DNA from: Pseudomonas cichorii
Lineage (GTDB): Bacteria > Pseudomonadota > Gammaproteobacteria > Pseudomonadales > Pseudomonadaceae
Length of the DNA stretch: 64,000 nucleotides
Assembly (NCBI RefSeq): GCF_003700275.1
Contig: NZ_RBRE01000039.1
Coordinates: 1-64,000 of the forward strand
Direction of reading: 5' to 3'
The position numbers and the translations under genes are program-made. Every line of letters starts with the position of its first letter. The first letter of the stretch is position 1. The notes beneath the pieces are model-generated. The model saw only the letters and a list, made by a program, of their open reading frames with translations, had not been told where the DNA came from and did not search any database. Of the stretch, positions 35,362-46,886 are shown piece by piece.

Positions 35362-36009
35362 ATGACCCAAGCCCTGGCCGATATGCGCCGTGATTATGCT
35401 CGCGATGGTTTGACCGAGGCGCAGGCTCCCGATGAACCCTTCGCCTTGTTTCACAAGTGGTTCGAGGAAGCGGTCAAGACCGAACAGGCGCCGGTTGAAG
35501 CCAATGCCATGACCCTGGCGACGGTTGACGAGGACGGGCGTCCGCATTGCCGGATTCTGCTGCTCAAAGGCCTGGATGCTCTGGGCTTTACATTCTTCAC
35601 CAACTACGACAGTGCCAAGGGCCAGCAACTGGCGGCGCGTCCGTTTGCCGCGATGACGTTCTTCTGGCCGACACTGGAGCGTCAGGTGCGCATTGAGGGG
35701 CGGGTGGTCAAGGTCAGTGCGCAGGAGTCCGATGCGTATTTCCAGGTCCGGCCGCTGGGCAGTCGCCTGGGGGCCTGGGCTTCGCCGCAAAGCCGTGTCA
35801 TTGCCGATCGTGCCGAGCTTGAAGGCATGATCAAGCAGACCGAACAGCGTTTTCTCGACACTCAACCGCATTGTCCGGATCACTGGGGCGGCTATCGCCT
35901 TTTGCCTGAGCGAATCGAGTTCTGGCAGGGACGTCCAAGCCGTTTGCATGATCGTTTGAATTATCGTCTGATAAACGAGCAATGGACGCGAGAACGTCTG
36001 GCACCTTAA
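35362..36009 (+). CDS. pdxH: Pyridoxamine 5'-phosphate oxidase
   Basis: This FMN enzyme (215 aa) makes pyridoxal phosphate, the active form of vitamin B6. It shows [24 protein letters not shown] at the FMN site, the family signature with [23 protein letters not shown], and the C-terminal [19 protein letters not shown] before the ATG is a plausible ribosome-binding site. Confidence 0.97.
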   Translation: MTQALADMRRDYARDGLTEAQAPDEPFALFHKWFEEAVKTEQAPVEANAMTLATVDEDGRPHCRILLLKGLDALGFTFFTNYDSAKGQQLAARPFAAMTFFWPTLERQVRIEGRVVKVSAQESDAYFQVRPLGSRLGAWASPQSRVIADRAELEGMIKQTEQRFLDTQPHCPDHWGGYRLLPERIEFWQGRPSRLHDRLNYRLINEQWTRERLAP

Positions 36010-36161
36010 GGTGTGAATTATTCCGTTACCAGATCGTCATAGTGTTACTGCCTGCGGTATCGCTGTATGCCGCCTGAATGAACTTAAATTACGGGTACAG
36101 GTTCGTGACAGCGCGGAGAACGCGGAGTCTAATGGCCACTTGTTCCTTGGGAGATACCTTT

Positions 36162-36626
36162 ATGCGCAAGTCTGCTTTTCTGGTTGCCTCGTTCACAGCG
36201 ATGGTGCTGACACTGGGCGGCTGTACCTCGAATCTCACTGGTGATTCATACTCCCGTGACGAAGCCAGGACTGTACAGACCGTTCGCCTGGGTACTGTCG
36301 AATCTCTGCGACCTGTAAAAATCGAAGGCACCAAAACGCCAATCGGCGCAGGTGCCGGTGCAGTTGTTGGTGGCGTCGGCGGTAGCGCCATCGGTGGCGG
36401 ACGCGGCAGCGTTGTTGCTGCGGTCATCGGTGCGGTTGCCGGTGGTTTGCTCGGCTCCATGACCGAAGAAGGCCTTACCCGCACTCAGGGTGTCGAAATC
36501 ACCGTACGTGAAGATGACGGCAGCATGCGTGCCTATGTGCAGCAAGTTCAGGAAAACGAAGTTTTCCGGGTGGGCGAGCGTGTACGTATCATGACTGTCA
36601 ACGGCACGAGCCGTGTAACGCACTGA
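36162..36626 (+). CDS. Glycine-zipper lipoprotein of the SlyB/Pcp type
   Basis: This 154-residue lipoprotein has a signal ending in GGC (C21) followed by a glycine-zipper membrane stretch (about 61-100; GAGAGAVVGGVGGSAIGGG and AVIGAVAGGLLGS) and a soluble C-terminal domain with VEITVREDDGSMRAYVQQ. It matches the SlyB-type outer-membrane lipoproteins that support envelope integrity. The start at 36162 is preferred because it opens the lipoprotein signal; the longer frame at 36078 adds a leader without function. Confidence 0.88.
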   Translation: MRKSAFLVASFTAMVLTLGGCTSNLTGDSYSRDEARTVQTVRLGTVESLRPVKIEGTKTPIGAGAGAVVGGVGGSAIGGGRGSVVAAVIGAVAGGLLGSMTEEGLTRTQGVEITVREDDGSMRAYVQQVQENEVFRVGERVRIMTVNGTSRVTH

Positions 36627-36645
36627 TCCGCTCTGGAGCAGTGAC

Positions 36646-36674
36646 AGAAAACCCGAGCCTGGCTCGGGTTTTCT
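36646..36674. terminator. Bidirectional terminator between the SlyB-like gene and nhaA
   Basis: AGAAAACCCGAGCC and GGCTCGGGTTTTCT form a perfect stem with a one-base centre, with A- and T-rich ends on both strands. It can end the plus-strand SlyB-like transcript and the minus-strand nhaA transcript. Confidence 0.9.
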
Positions 36675-36687
36675 CGTTTAGGGCGAG

Positions 36688-37860
36688 CTACTTCTGTTGC
36701 TTCCTGCTGCACATCAGCATGAGCGCGTAGCCGATCAGCGCGGAAAGTATCGAGCCGGTCAGAATCCCCATGCGATCCATACCCGCGTAATCGCTTGTGC
36801 CGGCCTCGAAGGCCAGTGAGCCGACGAACAGGCTCATGGTGAAGCCGATGCCGCACAAGGTCGATATGCCCAGTACCTGGCCCCAGTTCGCTTCGTGCGG
36901 CAGTTTCGCCATACCGGTTTTTATGGCCAGCCAGGTCAATCCGAATATCCCCAGCGTCTTGCCCGCCAGCAGGCCCGCCGCGATGCCCATGGGCACCGGA
37001 TGGGTGAAGCTCTCCAGAGTGACGCCAGCCAGTGAGACGCCGGCATTGGCAAAGGCGAAGAGAGGCAGGATGCCGTAGGCGACCCATGGATGCAGGGCAT
37101 GCTCCAGGCTCAGCAGCGGTGAGTGCTCCCTGGCTTTGCCGCGTAGCGGTATGCAGAAGGCCAGTACCACGCCCGCCAGCGTCGCATGCACGCCGCTTTT
37201 GAGCACGCATACCCAGAGCACCAGGCCGACCAGCAGGTAAGGCGCCAGCTTTGCCACGCCCAGCCGGTTCATGACGATCAGCGCCAGAATGGCAGCCGCG
37301 GCCAGGATCAGTGCCAGGTTCGACAGTTCGCCCGAATAGAACAGGGCAATGACAATGATCGCGCCCAGGTCGTCGATGATGGCGAGTGTCATCAGGAACA
37401 GCTTGAGCGACACCGGTACGCGCTTGCCGAGCAGCGCGAGTACGCCGAGGGCAAAGGCGATATCGGTGGCCATGGGAATGGCCCAGCCGCCCAGTGCGGC
37501 AGGATTGTCCTTGTTGAGGGCGTAATAGATGAGCGCCGGAACTACCATGCCGCCAATGGCCGCTGCGCCGGGCAGTACGATTTGCGAAGGTCTGGACAGA
37601 TGGCCTTCTAGTATCTCGCGCTTGACCTCCAGGCCGATGATCAGAAAGAACAGCGCCATCAGGCCGTCGTTGATCCACAGCAACAGCGGCTTGGCGATCT
37701 CCAGCGCGCCAATCCGGGCAGCTACCGGAACGTTGAGAAAGTCGTTGTACAGCCAGGACAACGGCGAGTTGTTGATGATCAGGGCCAGGGCGGCGGCCGC
37801 TATGAGCAGCAGGCCGCCGGCTGCCTCAAGTTGAAAGAAGCGTATGATCGTATTTCGCAT
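36688..37860 (-). CDS. nhaA: Na+/H+ antiporter NhaA
   Basis: This integral membrane antiporter (390 aa) exchanges sodium for protons. The two adjacent aspartates that bind the ion are in the segment [17 protein letters not shown]. About twelve hydrophobic helices cover most of the length. The start at 37860 follows GGAGAATAATC. It is monocistronic, with terminators on the downstream side. Confidence 0.95.
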   Translation of the reverse strand: MRNTIIRFFQLEAAGGLLLIAAAALALIINNSPLSWLYNDFLNVPVAARIGALEIAKPLLLWINDGLMALFFLIIGLEVKREILEGHLSRPSQIVLPGAAAIGGMVVPALIYYALNKDNPAALGGWAIPMATDIAFALGVLALLGKRVPVSLKLFLMTLAIIDDLGAIIVIALFYSGELSNLALILAAAAILALIVMNRLGVAKLAPYLLVGLVLWVCVLKSGVHATLAGVVLAFCIPLRGKAREHSPLLSLEHALHPWVAYGILPLFAFANAGVSLAGVTLESFTHPVPMGIAAGLLAGKTLGIFGLTWLAIKTGMAKLPHEANWGQVLGISTLCGIGFTMSLFVGSLAFEAGTSDYAGMDRMGILTGSILSALIGYALMLMCSRKQQK

Positions 37861-38104
37861 CGACGTGATTATTCTCCATATTCAAGACAAGCCCGCTACC
37901 CCTCCATTAACTGGAGTAGGTAAAAGAAAAGTTATGTTTGTATTTTAAAGGGGAGGGGGTGTTTGCAGTCTGAAAATTATAACAATTATGTAACTTATTA
38001 AATCCCAACTGTGCCTGTTCTGGTTGTAGGTTATTTCCTAGAATCTTACTCTCAGTGTCTTTATGTAACTTCCGAATATTTTGGAATCGAAGAGCAGTCA
38101 AGCA

Positions 38105-39199
38105 ATGATCGATAACCGTCCCTGGTCCCGTGAAGCCATTCGCATCATCGAAGCAGACTTCCAGCGTAGCGCCGATACCCACTTGATCCCGCTGCCTCTG
38201 CCCGGTTTGCCCGGCGTGGAGCTGTATTTCAAGGATGAGTCCAGCCATCCCACCGGCAGCCTCAAGCACCGGCTGGCACGCTCGCTGTTTCTGTATGCGC
38301 TGTGCAATGGCTGGCTCAAGGCCGGTGCTCCGGTGATCGAGGCTTCCAGCGGTTCCACGGCCATTTCCGAAGCTTACTTCGCCCGCCTGCTGGGCCTGCC
38401 ATTTGTGGCGGTGATGCCGGCAACGACCTCTCAGGCCAAGATCGAACAGATTGCGTTTTATGGTGGCAAGAGCCATCTGGTTCAGGACCCGACGCAGATC
38501 TATGCCGAGTCCGAAAGACTGGCGCGTGAAACCGGTGGACACTTCATGGACCAGTTCACCTATGCCGAACGGGCCACCGACTGGCGCGCCAATAACAACA
38601 TCGCCGAGTCGATCTTTCAGCAACTTCGCTTTGAAAGACATCCGGAACCGAGCTGGCTGATTTCCAGTCCTGGTACTGGCGGAACCACGGCAACTCTGGG
38701 GCGTTATGTTCGTTATCGGCAGCACCCTACGCGAGTGTTGTGTGCGGATGCCGAGCGGTCGGTGTTCTTCGATTATTACTGCAGCGGCGATGCCAGCCTG
38801 CGCCTGGAGTGCGGCTCACGCATCGAAGGTATTGGCAGGCCGCGGGTCGAGGCTTCGTTTCTGCCCAAGGTAATCGATGCCATGGTCAAGGTGCCGGATG
38901 CGCTGTCGCTGGCGGCCATGCATTACCTCGCGCAACGTCTGGGGCGCAAGGTCGGTGGTTCCAGCGGAACCAACCTGATCGGCTCATTGATGGCAGCGAG
39001 GCAGATGGTCGAGGCGGGCGAGCAGGGCTCGATTGTGGCGATTCTCTGCGATGGCGGCGAACGCTATGCCAGCACCTATTACGATGACGCCTGGCTCAAG
39101 GCACAGGGCTATGAACTGGCCGACTTGATTGAAGCCGTTGCGGCCTGCGCCGAGCAAGGTAAACCCCTGCCTGGTGGTGTGTTGCGCGAAGGAATATAA
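38105..39199 (+). CDS. PLP-dependent cysteine-synthase/desulfhydrase-type enzyme
   Basis: This fold-type II PLP enzyme (364 aa from this start) carries the substrate-site/Lys motif [15 protein letters not shown] with the PLP lysine, the phosphate-binding region [13 protein letters not shown] and a C-terminal [12 protein letters not shown]. It is broader than classical CysK/CysM and resembles group Cds1-like cysteine desulfhydrases or cystathionine beta-synthase cores. The exact substrate is uncertain. An in-frame ATG at 38081 is possible; no convincing ribosome-binding site selects between them. Confidence 0.8.
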   Translation: MIDNRPWSREAIRIIEADFQRSADTHLIPLPLPGLPGVELYFKDESSHPTGSLKHRLARSLFLYALCNGWLKAGAPVIEASSGSTAISEAYFARLLGLPFVAVMPATTSQAKIEQIAFYGGKSHLVQDPTQIYAESERLARETGGHFMDQFTYAERATDWRANNNIAESIFQQLRFERHPEPSWLISSPGTGGTTATLGRYVRYRQHPTRVLCADAERSVFFDYYCSGDASLRLECGSRIEGIGRPRVEASFLPKVIDAMVKVPDALSLAAMHYLAQRLGRKVGGSSGTNLIGSLMAARQMVEAGEQGSIVAILCDGGERYASTYYDDAWLKAQGYELADLIEAVAACAEQGKPLPGGVLREGI

Positions 39200-39203
39200 C
39201 CGC

Positions 39204-39256
39204 GTGGGAGCGAATTCATTCGCGAACGACTCTTCGCGATAAATCCGCTCCTGCAC
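39204..39256. repeat. REP-type inverted repeat
   Basis: Arms GGGAGCGAATTCATTCGCG and CGCGATAAATCCGCTCC surround a short centre. It lies between the PLP enzyme and the converging flavoprotein gene. Confidence 0.85.
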
Positions 39257-39267
39257 CATGGGCGTGC

Positions 39268-40884
39268 CTACACGGCTGAATCAATCCCCAGCATGCTGCG
39301 CGCCAGCGCTTCGGCGATACGGATACCGTCCACGCCTGCCGACAGAATGCCTCCGGCATAACCGGCGCCTTCGCCTGCCGGGAACAGGCCCTTGACGTTC
39401 AGGCTCTGCATGTCTGCGCCGCGGGTGATGCGCAGCGGCGCAGAGGTGCGGGTTTCGATACCGGTCAGGATCGCGTCATGCTGGGCAAAGCCCTTGATCT
39501 GCTTGTCGAAGGCCGGCAAGGCTTCACGAATGGCTTCGATGGCATAGGCGGGCAGGGCGTCGGCCAGGTCCATCAGTTTGACGCCCGGCTTGTAGGACGG
39601 CTCGACGCTGCCCAGTTCGGTAGAAGCCTTGCCCGCAATGAAGTCACCCACCAGTTGCGCCGGGGCTTCGTAATTGCTGCCGCCCATCACGTAAGCATGA
39701 GACTCCAGGCGCTCCTGCAGCTCGATGCCGGCCAGCGGACTGCCTGGATAATCTTCCGGAGTGATGCCGACCACGATGCCCGAGTTGGCATTGCGCTCGT
39801 TACGCGAATACTGGCTCATGCCGTTGGTGACCACCCGGTTCGGCTCGGAAGTCGCGGCGACTACCGTTCCGCCAGGGCACATGCAGAAACTGTAGACCGA
39901 ACGACCGTTGCTGGCGTGGTGCACCAGCTTGTAGTCGGCTGCGCCCAGTTTCGGGTGGCCGGCGTATTTGCCCAGGCGGGCGCGGTCGATCAGTGATTGC
40001 GGATGCTCGATACGGAAACCCACCGAGAACGGCTTGGCTTCCATGTACACGCCACGGCTGTGCAACATGCGGAATGTGTCGCGGGCGCTGTGGCCCAGGG
40101 CCAGGATCACGTGCCGTGATTCGATACGTTCGCCGCCGTCCAGCTCGACACCCTGCAACTGGCCGTCTTCGATCAGCAGGTCGGTGACCCGCTGTTGAAA
40201 GCGTACTTCACCGCCCAGCGCTTCGATCTGCTGGCGCATGTTTTCCACTACGCCGGTCAGGCGGAAAGTACCGATGTGCGGCTTGCTGACGTAAAGGATT
40301 TCTGCCGGCGCGCCGGCCTTGACGAACTCGTGCAGGACTTTGCGACCATGGAATTTGGGGTCCTTGATCTGGCTGTAGAGCTTGCCGTCGGAAAAGGTCC
40401 CGGCACCGCCCTCGCCAAACTGGACATTGGATTCCGGGTTGAGAATTTTCTTGCGCCACAGGCCCCAGGTGTCCTTGGTGCGCTGGCGTACTTCCTTGCC
40501 GCGTTCGAGAATGATCGGCTTGAAACCCATCTGCGCCAGCAGCAGCCCGGCGAAAATCCCGCAGGGGCCAAAGCCCACGACCACCGGGCGTTCGCGCAGA
40601 TCTTCAGGGGCATGGCCGACGACCTTGTAGCTGACATCCGGCGCCGGGCCGACATGGCGGTCGTTGGCCAGCTTGCGCAGCAGGGCCTGTTCGTCGCGGA
40701 CCTGAAAGTCGATGGTGTAGATGAAGAACAGCTCGGTGGACTTCTTGCGCGCATCGTAGCTGCGCTTGAACAGGGTGAAGTCCAGCAGTTCGCTGCTGTC
40801 GATCCCCAGGTGCTGCAACAGGGCAGGACGCAGGTCTTCTTCCGGGTGATCGATCGGCAGCTTGAGTTCGGTGATTCGTAACAT
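39268..40884 (-). CDS. FAD-dependent oxidoreductase (COG2509-type)
   Basis: This 538-residue flavoprotein has an N-terminal extension of about 90 residues ahead of the dinucleotide-binding motif VVVGFGPCGIFAGLLLAQ (a GxGxxG-type FAD site), a substrate region with EGGAGTFSDGKLYSQIKD, and a C-terminal GEGAGYAGGILSAGVDGIRIA. These are hallmarks of the uncharacterised dehydrogenase family represented by COG2509. No partner is evident. A ribosome-binding site precedes the ATG at 40884. Confidence 0.85.
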   Translation of the reverse strand: MLRITELKLPIDHPEEDLRPALLQHLGIDSSELLDFTLFKRSYDARKKSTELFFIYTIDFQVRDEQALLRKLANDRHVGPAPDVSYKVVGHAPEDLRERPVVVGFGPCGIFAGLLLAQMGFKPIILERGKEVRQRTKDTWGLWRKKILNPESNVQFGEGGAGTFSDGKLYSQIKDPKFHGRKVLHEFVKAGAPAEILYVSKPHIGTFRLTGVVENMRQQIEALGGEVRFQQRVTDLLIEDGQLQGVELDGGERIESRHVILALGHSARDTFRMLHSRGVYMEAKPFSVGFRIEHPQSLIDRARLGKYAGHPKLGAADYKLVHHASNGRSVYSFCMCPGGTVVAATSEPNRVVTNGMSQYSRNERNANSGIVVGITPEDYPGSPLAGIELQERLESHAYVMGGSNYEAPAQLVGDFIAGKASTELGSVEPSYKPGVKLMDLADALPAYAIEAIREALPAFDKQIKGFAQHDAILTGIETRTSAPLRITRGADMQSLNVKGLFPAGEGAGYAGGILSAGVDGIRIAEALARSMLGIDSAV

Positions 40885-40993
40885 TAAGGGGTCCAGTTTT
40901 CGGGCCGCAGGTTCAGCCCGACAGCACTACAAGAACCGGCGATTATAAGCGCTGAACCCCTGTTACGGCGAGTCGGTCAAGACCGATGTCGCA

Positions 40994-41686
40994 TCAATCG
41001 TTACGCGAACCGCCGTAATAGCCGCAGCCGCGCTGGCTCTGGCCATTGACGCGCAGCTCTGCGGTCAGGTGCTGCACCGAGCCATTGACGCTGTCGACAC
41101 AGCGCTGCGGCGCTACCCAGAGTTCGATGCGTTGATTGTTGGCTTCGGTACTGACGCTGAAGCTGCCATCGGGCAGTTGCTCTTCAAGGTAGGGAACGGC
41201 CAGAGGTTCCTGACCTTCGCGCTCCAGCACCATGCCCTTGCCGCTGACATTGACGTTCCAGGCGGGCTTGTTGCCGTTGGCGTGCAGGGTCAGGCGTTTG
41301 AAGTTGAGGTCTTCGCAGGACTGGTCGGGACGTTCGACACGGTAGAACTGATACAGGTCCAGTTGACCGTCACTGTTGGCGGCCTTGCTGGCAGCGAAGT
41401 TGCCGCGCAGGTCGGCAAACACCTTGCCCTGGCTGTCAGCCAGCGAGGCAGCTTCCTGAAGGATCCCGGTATTGCCGCGATCCTTGACCGCATAGCGACG
41501 CTGTTCATGGCAGGGCTTGAACATCAATTGTCCGCCTTCACCGGTCAGTTCGCCCTGCATGCGGATCATGCCGACAGTAGATACCTTGGGCGCGTCCTGT
41601 GAACTGCCCAGTGGCAGACCAAGCATCTGGCACCCGGCGAACAGCGGCAAGAAAGCGAATACAAGGGTGGAACGAACAGCGGACAT
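40994..41686 (-). CDS. COG3650-type lipoprotein
   Basis: This 230-residue predicted lipoprotein begins with a signal ending in FAGC (C19) and carries a beta-rich domain in two halves (VGMIRMQGELTGEGGQLMFKPC and EGQEPLAVPYLEEQLPDG). Two further cysteines (in RPDQSCEDL and VAPQRCVDS) may form a disulfide. It matches a Pseudomonas family annotated only as COG3650. The role is unknown. Confidence 0.75.
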   Translation of the reverse strand: MSAVRSTLVFAFLPLFAGCQMLGLPLGSSQDAPKVSTVGMIRMQGELTGEGGQLMFKPCHEQRRYAVKDRGNTGILQEAASLADSQGKVFADLRGNFAASKAANSDGQLDLYQFYRVERPDQSCEDLNFKRLTLHANGNKPAWNVNVSGKGMVLEREGQEPLAVPYLEEQLPDGSFSVSTEANNQRIELWVAPQRCVDSVNGSVQHLTAELRVNGQSQRGCGYYGGSRND

Positions 41687-41781
41687 GGGGCGGCCTCCAG
41701 ATAAGTGCCGCCACGTTACTACAAGGGGGATATCGCTGATAGATACCGTCTGCTCGCGACGACGGTGTTCCTTATGGCATC

Positions 41782-41835
41782 GGCAGGAGTGAATTCATTC
41801 GCGAACAAGCTTCGCGGATGAATCCGCTCCCACAC
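41782..41835. repeat. REP-type inverted repeat
   Basis: Arms GGAGTGAATTCATTCGCG and CGCGGATGAATCCGCTCC flank AACAAGCTT. It lies at the 3' end of braG. Confidence 0.85.
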
Positions 41836-41844
41836 GGTGAAAGA

Positions 41845-42546
41845 TCAGCCGCCCAGGTAGGCATCCCGAACTTTCGGATCGACCAGCAACTCTTCCCCGG
41901 TGCCTTGCATCACCACACGGCCGTTTTCCAGAACGTAGGCGCGGTCGGCAATTTTCAGGGCCTGGTTGGCGTTCTGCTCGACCAGGAAGACGGTCACGCC
42001 ATCACGACGCAGTTGTTCGACGATCTCGAAAATCTGCTGAATGATGATCGGCGCCAGTCCCAGCGATGGCTCGTCCAGCAACAGCAGCTTGGGCTTGCTC
42101 ATCAGCGCACGGCCGATGGCGAGCATCTGCTGTTCGCCACCGGACATGGTGCCGCCGCGCTGGGTGAAGCGCTCCTTGAGGCGCGGGAACAGGTGCAGGA
42201 CTTTATCCATCTGCTCCTGATAATCGCCCTTCTCGGTGAAGAAGCCGCCCATGGCCAGGTTTTCCTCGACCGTCAGGCGGGCGAACACGCGACGGCCTTC
42301 CGGCACTACCGCGATGCTCTTGCGCATGATTACCGAAGACTCCAGGCCTACCAGCTCCTCGCCCATGTAGCGGATGCTGCCGCTGTGGGCGCGGGGTGAT
42401 CCGCACAGCGTCATCAACAGCGTGGACTTGCCCGCGCCGTTGGCCCCGATCAGGGTAACGATCTCGCCCTTGCGGACTTCGACGTTGATGCTGTGCAGCG
42501 CCTGGATCTTGCCGTAGAAGGTGGAAACGTTTTCAAACTGCAGCAT
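41845..42546 (-). CDS. braG: Branched-chain amino-acid transporter ATPase BraG (LivF)
   Basis: This is the second ATP-binding subunit (233 aa) of the high-affinity leucine/isoleucine/valine importer. Walker A is GANGAGKST, the signature MSGGEQQMLAIGRAL and Walker B LLLLDEPSLGLAP. It ends the braCDEFG operon, one base after braF. Confidence 0.95.
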   Translation of the reverse strand: MLQFENVSTFYGKIQALHSINVEVRKGEIVTLIGANGAGKSTLLMTLCGSPRAHSGSIRYMGEELVGLESSVIMRKSIAVVPEGRRVFARLTVEENLAMGGFFTEKGDYQEQMDKVLHLFPRLKERFTQRGGTMSGGEQQMLAIGRALMSKPKLLLLDEPSLGLAPIIIQQIFEIVEQLRRDGVTVFLVEQNANQALKIADRAYVLENGRVVMQGTGEELLVDPKVRDAYLGG

Positions 42547-43314
42547 TTACGCTTCCCCCAGGTAGGCTTTGATCACTTCAGGATTGTCGCGGATCTCTTG
42601 TGGTGTGCCATCGGCCAGAGGCGTGCCCTGGTTGATCACCACGATATGGTCGGAAATGCTCATGACCAGTTTCATGTCATGTTCGATCAGCAGGACCGTG
42701 GCGTTGTGCTCGTTACGCAGCACCCCGATCAGAGCCTTGAGGTCTTCGGTTTCCTTGGGGTTCAGGCCGGCTGCCGGCTCGTCGAGCATCAGGATGCGCG
42801 GACGGGTCATCATGCAGCGGGCGATTTCCAGGCGACGCTGCTGACCGTAGGCCAGAGTGCCTGCTGCCCGGTTGGCGAACTCCTTGAGATTGACCGCTTC
42901 CAGCCAGTGTTCGGCATAGTCCATGGCCTCGCGCTCGCTTCTGCGGAACGCCGGGGTCTTGAACAGGCCGGACAGGAAGTTGGTATTCAAGTGGCGATGC
43001 TGGGCGACCAGCAGGTTTTCCACGGCGGTCATTTCCTTGAACAGACGCACGTTCTGGAAGGTCCGGACCACGCCCTTGCGGGCGATCTGGTGACCGGCAA
43101 GGCCCTGGATCGGCTCGCCGTCGAGCAGGATGGTGCCCGCCGTCGGTTTGTAGAAACCGGTCAGGCAGTTGAAAACCGTGGTCTTGCCGGCGCCGTTGGG
43201 GCCGATCATCGACACGACCTGCTTTTCGTTGACGGTCAGGCCAACGCCGTTGACGGCCAGCAGGCCACCAAAGCGCATGCTCAGACCCGATGCTTGCAGT
43301 ATTGGACGGCTCAT
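42547..43314 (-). CDS. braF: Branched-chain amino-acid transporter ATPase BraF (LivG)
   Basis: First ATP-binding subunit of the transporter (255 aa). Walker A is [12 protein letters not shown], the LivG-specific insertion lies between it and the signature [13 protein letters not shown], and Walker B reads [13 protein letters not shown]. The start overlaps braE by four bases. Confidence 0.95.
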   Translation of the reverse strand: MSRPILQASGLSMRFGGLLAVNGVGLTVNEKQVVSMIGPNGAGKTTVFNCLTGFYKPTAGTILLDGEPIQGLAGHQIARKGVVRTFQNVRLFKEMTAVENLLVAQHRHLNTNFLSGLFKTPAFRRSEREAMDYAEHWLEAVNLKEFANRAAGTLAYGQQRRLEIARCMMTRPRILMLDEPAAGLNPKETEDLKALIGVLRNEHNATVLLIEHDMKLVMSISDHIVVINQGTPLADGTPQEIRDNPEVIKAYLGEA

Positions 43315-44563
43315 TTACGCAGCTCCATGTGAGGGCGCTGCATAGGCAGGAAACCTTGAGGACGCCAGATCATCATCAGCACCATCATGGCGCCGAACAT
43401 CAACATGCGGTATTCGCTGAACTCACGCATCAATTCGGGCAGCAGGATCATGACGATGGCCGCGAGAATCACGCCCAATTGCGACCCCATGCCGCCAAGC
43501 ACGACAATCGCCAGAATGATCGCCGACTCGATGAAGGTGAAGGACTCCGGTGTCACCAGACCCTGGCGTGCGGCAAAGAAACTACCGGCGAAACCGGCGA
43601 ACGCAGCACCGAGGGTGAAGGCCGACAACTTGATGACGGTCGGATTCAGGCCCAGTGCCCGGCAGGCGATTTCGTCTTCGCGCAGCGCTTCCCAGGCACG
43701 GCCGATCGGCATGCGCAGCAGGCGGTTGATGACGAACAGGGCGACCAGGGCCAGCAGCAGGGCGACCAGATACAGGAAGATCACCTTGTTAATCGAGTTG
43801 TACGGCAGGCCGAAGAACTCGTGGAAGGTCTGCATGCCTTCCGCTGCCTTGCGCTCGAAGGTCAGGCCGAACAGGGTTGGCTTCTCGATGTTGCTGATAC
43901 CGTTCGGGCCGCCGGTGAACTCGGTCATGTTGCGCAGCAGCAGACGGATGATTTCACCGAAGCCCAGGGTCACGATGGCCAGATAGTCACCGCGCAATCG
44001 CAGTACCGGGAAGCCCAGCAGGAAGCCGAACAGTGCTGCCATGAGTCCGGCAATCGGCAGGCAGATCCAGAAACCCAGGCCGAAGTAGTGCGAGAGCATG
44101 GCATAGCTGTAGGCGCCGACGGCGTAGAAGCCGACGTAGCCCAGGTCCAGCAGACCGGCCAGACCGACCACGATGTTCAGGCCCAGGCCCAGCATCACGT
44201 AGATCAGGATCAGGGTTGCAATGTCCACCGCGCCACGAGAGCCGAAGAACGGCCAGACCAGAGCGAGCATCACCAGAGCCAGAATGAACCAGCGCTGGGT
44301 GCTCGGCAGGGTCAGGAAGTTACTGGCCTTGGCCGGTACGCCCGGCAGGCTTGGCGATGAGCGCCAGGCTGCGGATATCTGCTCATGGAACAGCACGCGC
44401 ACGAACATCAGCGCGGCACAGCCCAGGATGATTGCCACAGTGGTGCTGCTGGCGCCGATGACCGACAGGTTGACCCCGACGATTTCCAGTTTCAGGCCCA
44501 GCACCGGATAGGCGACGGCCAGCACCAGCAAGGCGCTGAAAAACGCCGACTTGAGATTCTTGG

Positions 44564-44567
<4 letters not shown>
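43311..44567 (-). CDS. braE: Branched-chain amino-acid transporter permease BraE (LivM)
   Basis: This permease of 418 residues has about ten membrane helices and the coupling segment [20 protein letters not shown]. An N-terminal extension of roughly 100 residues is typical of LivM relative to LivH. Overlaps with braD and braF by four bases each give translational coupling. Confidence 0.95.
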
Positions 44568-45493
<926 letters not shown>

Positions 45494-45587
45494 TACAGCG
45501 CGCTCCTAAAAACCTGCTCTGTGTTTCACTGGTGAAGTCTTTACCGGCTGCACGTCGTGCTCTGAGTCCACGTTTGTTACAGCTGGA

Positions 45588-45630
45588 TCTGTTGCCGTTT
45601 CCGCACGGGTCGTGCGGAAACGGCAACAGA
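45588..45630 (-). promoter_or_regulatory. Very stable 19-bp hairpin between braC and braD
   Basis: Perfect 19-base arms (45588-45606 and 45612-45630, core GTTGCCGTTTCCGCAC) flank a five-base loop. Lacking a T-run, it is unlikely to be a simple terminator; it could protect the 3' end of braC mRNA or slow transcription into braD. It lies 95 bases upstream of the braD start. Confidence 0.8.
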
Positions 45631-45710
45631 CCCTCGTGAATCACGGGTATCGGTTTCAAGATATTCAGGGGACGTCAGGACCCTGTGGGGCCATGCGCCT
45701 CGCAAAACAA

Positions 45711-45734
45711 AGCCCACTGAGGTAGCAGTGGGCT
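45711..45734 (-). terminator. Leaky terminator after braC
   Basis: On the minus strand a stem of AGCCCACTG and CAGTGGGCT is followed by the T-rich TTGTTTTGCG. It lies just after the braC stop (45759) and probably allows part of transcription to continue into braDEFG. Confidence 0.8.
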
Positions 45735-45758
45735 CTGGTGTCGATCAAAGGCGCGTGT

Positions 45759-46886
45759 TTACTTCACAGGCGCTTCGGTCTTGGTGCCGTCTTTGTGCCA
45801 GGTGTAGACCACGAACTTGAAGTCTTTCAGGTCACCCTTGGCATCGAATGCCAGGTTGCCGGTCGGAGTCTTGAAGGTGTTGGCACGCAGGGCTGCAGCA
45901 ACCTTGTCGGTGTCTTCGCTCTTGGCGATCTTGATTGCTTCGGCAATCACTTCAACCGCGGCATAGGACGGGAACACGAACGGGCCGCTCGGGTCTTCCT
46001 TCTTGGCCTTGAATGCATCAACCAGCGCCTTGTTGGCCGGGTCCTGGTCGAACGAAGCCGGCAAGGTGACCAGCAGGCCTTCGGATGCATCCTGGGCGAT
46101 CTGCGAGATCGATGCGTTGCCCACGCCTTCAGGACCCATGAAGCCGGCTTTCAGGCCTTTTTCCTGTGCCTGACGCAGGATCAGACCCAGTTCCGGGTGG
46201 TAGCCGCCGTAGTAGACGAAGTCGACGTTGGCTTGCTTCATCTTGGCGATCAGCGAGGAGAAGTCCTTGTCGCCAGCATTGATACCTTCAAACAGGGCGA
46301 CTTTCACGCCGTCTGTTTCCAGGGTCTGCTTGACGGCAGTGGCGATGCCTTCACCGTACTGCTGCTTGTCGTGGATGACGGCAACGACTTTCGGCTTGAT
46401 CTGCTTGGCAATGTAGTTGCCAGCAGCCGGGCCCTGGGCGCTGTCCAGGCCGATGGTGCGGAACACCAGCTTGTAGCCACGGGAAGTGATATCCGGGCTG
46501 GTCGCTGCCGGAGTCATCATGATGATGCCTTCGTCTTCGTAAACGTCCGAAGCCGGTTGGGCGGAGCTGGAGCACAGGTGGCCGATGACGAACTTCACGC
46601 CGTCGTTGACGATCTTGTTGGCCACCGCAACCGCTTGTTTCGGGTCGCATGCGTCGTCGTATTCGACGGCTTCAAGCTTCTTGCCATCAACGCCGCCCTT
46701 GGCGTTGATCTGTTCAATGGCCATTTTCGCGCCGCTGAACTGCATGTCGCCGTACTGAGCGACTGCGCCGGTCTTGGGACCCGCGATGCCGATCTTGATG
46801 GTGTCGGCTGCGAACGAATGGCTGGCAACTCCCGCCATAACCAATGCGGCAAACAGCTTGGAAAGCTTCTTGGTACCCTTAGTCAT
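45759..46886 (-). CDS. braC: Branched-chain amino-acid binding protein BraC
   Basis: This periplasmic solute-binding protein (375 aa) has a Sec signal peptide (KKLSKLFAALVMAGVASHSFA) and the fold of the LivJ family, including TIKIGIAGPKTGAVAQYGD and the two ligand-binding lobes. A pair of cysteines (in VEYDDACDP and IGHLCSSS) makes the usual disulfide. The start at 46886 follows GTGGAGC and opens the signal; the longer frame is not supported. First gene of the operon. Confidence 0.95.
   Translation of the reverse strand: MTKGTKKLSKLFAALVMAGVASHSFAADTIKIGIAGPKTGAVAQYGDMQFSGAKMAIEQINAKGGVDGKKLEAVEYDDACDPKQAVAVANKIVNDGVKFVIGHLCSSSAQPASDVYEDEGIIMMTPAATSPDITSRGYKLVFRTIGLDSAQGPAAGNYIAKQIKPKVVAVIHDKQQYGEGIATAVKQTLETDGVKVALFEGINAGDKDFSSLIAKMKQANVDFVYYGGYHPELGLILRQAQEKGLKAGFMGPEGVGNASISQIAQDASEGLLVTLPASFDQDPANKALVDAFKAKKEDPSGPFVFPSYAAVEVIAEAIKIAKSEDTDKVAAALRANTFKTPTGNLAFDAKGDLKDFKFVVYTWHKDGTKTEAPVK

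Noticed and set aside
45588..45630. The braC-braD hairpin as an IS or attachment site
   Set aside because: No flanking direct repeats or transposase; the position between co-transcribed genes favours an RNA role.
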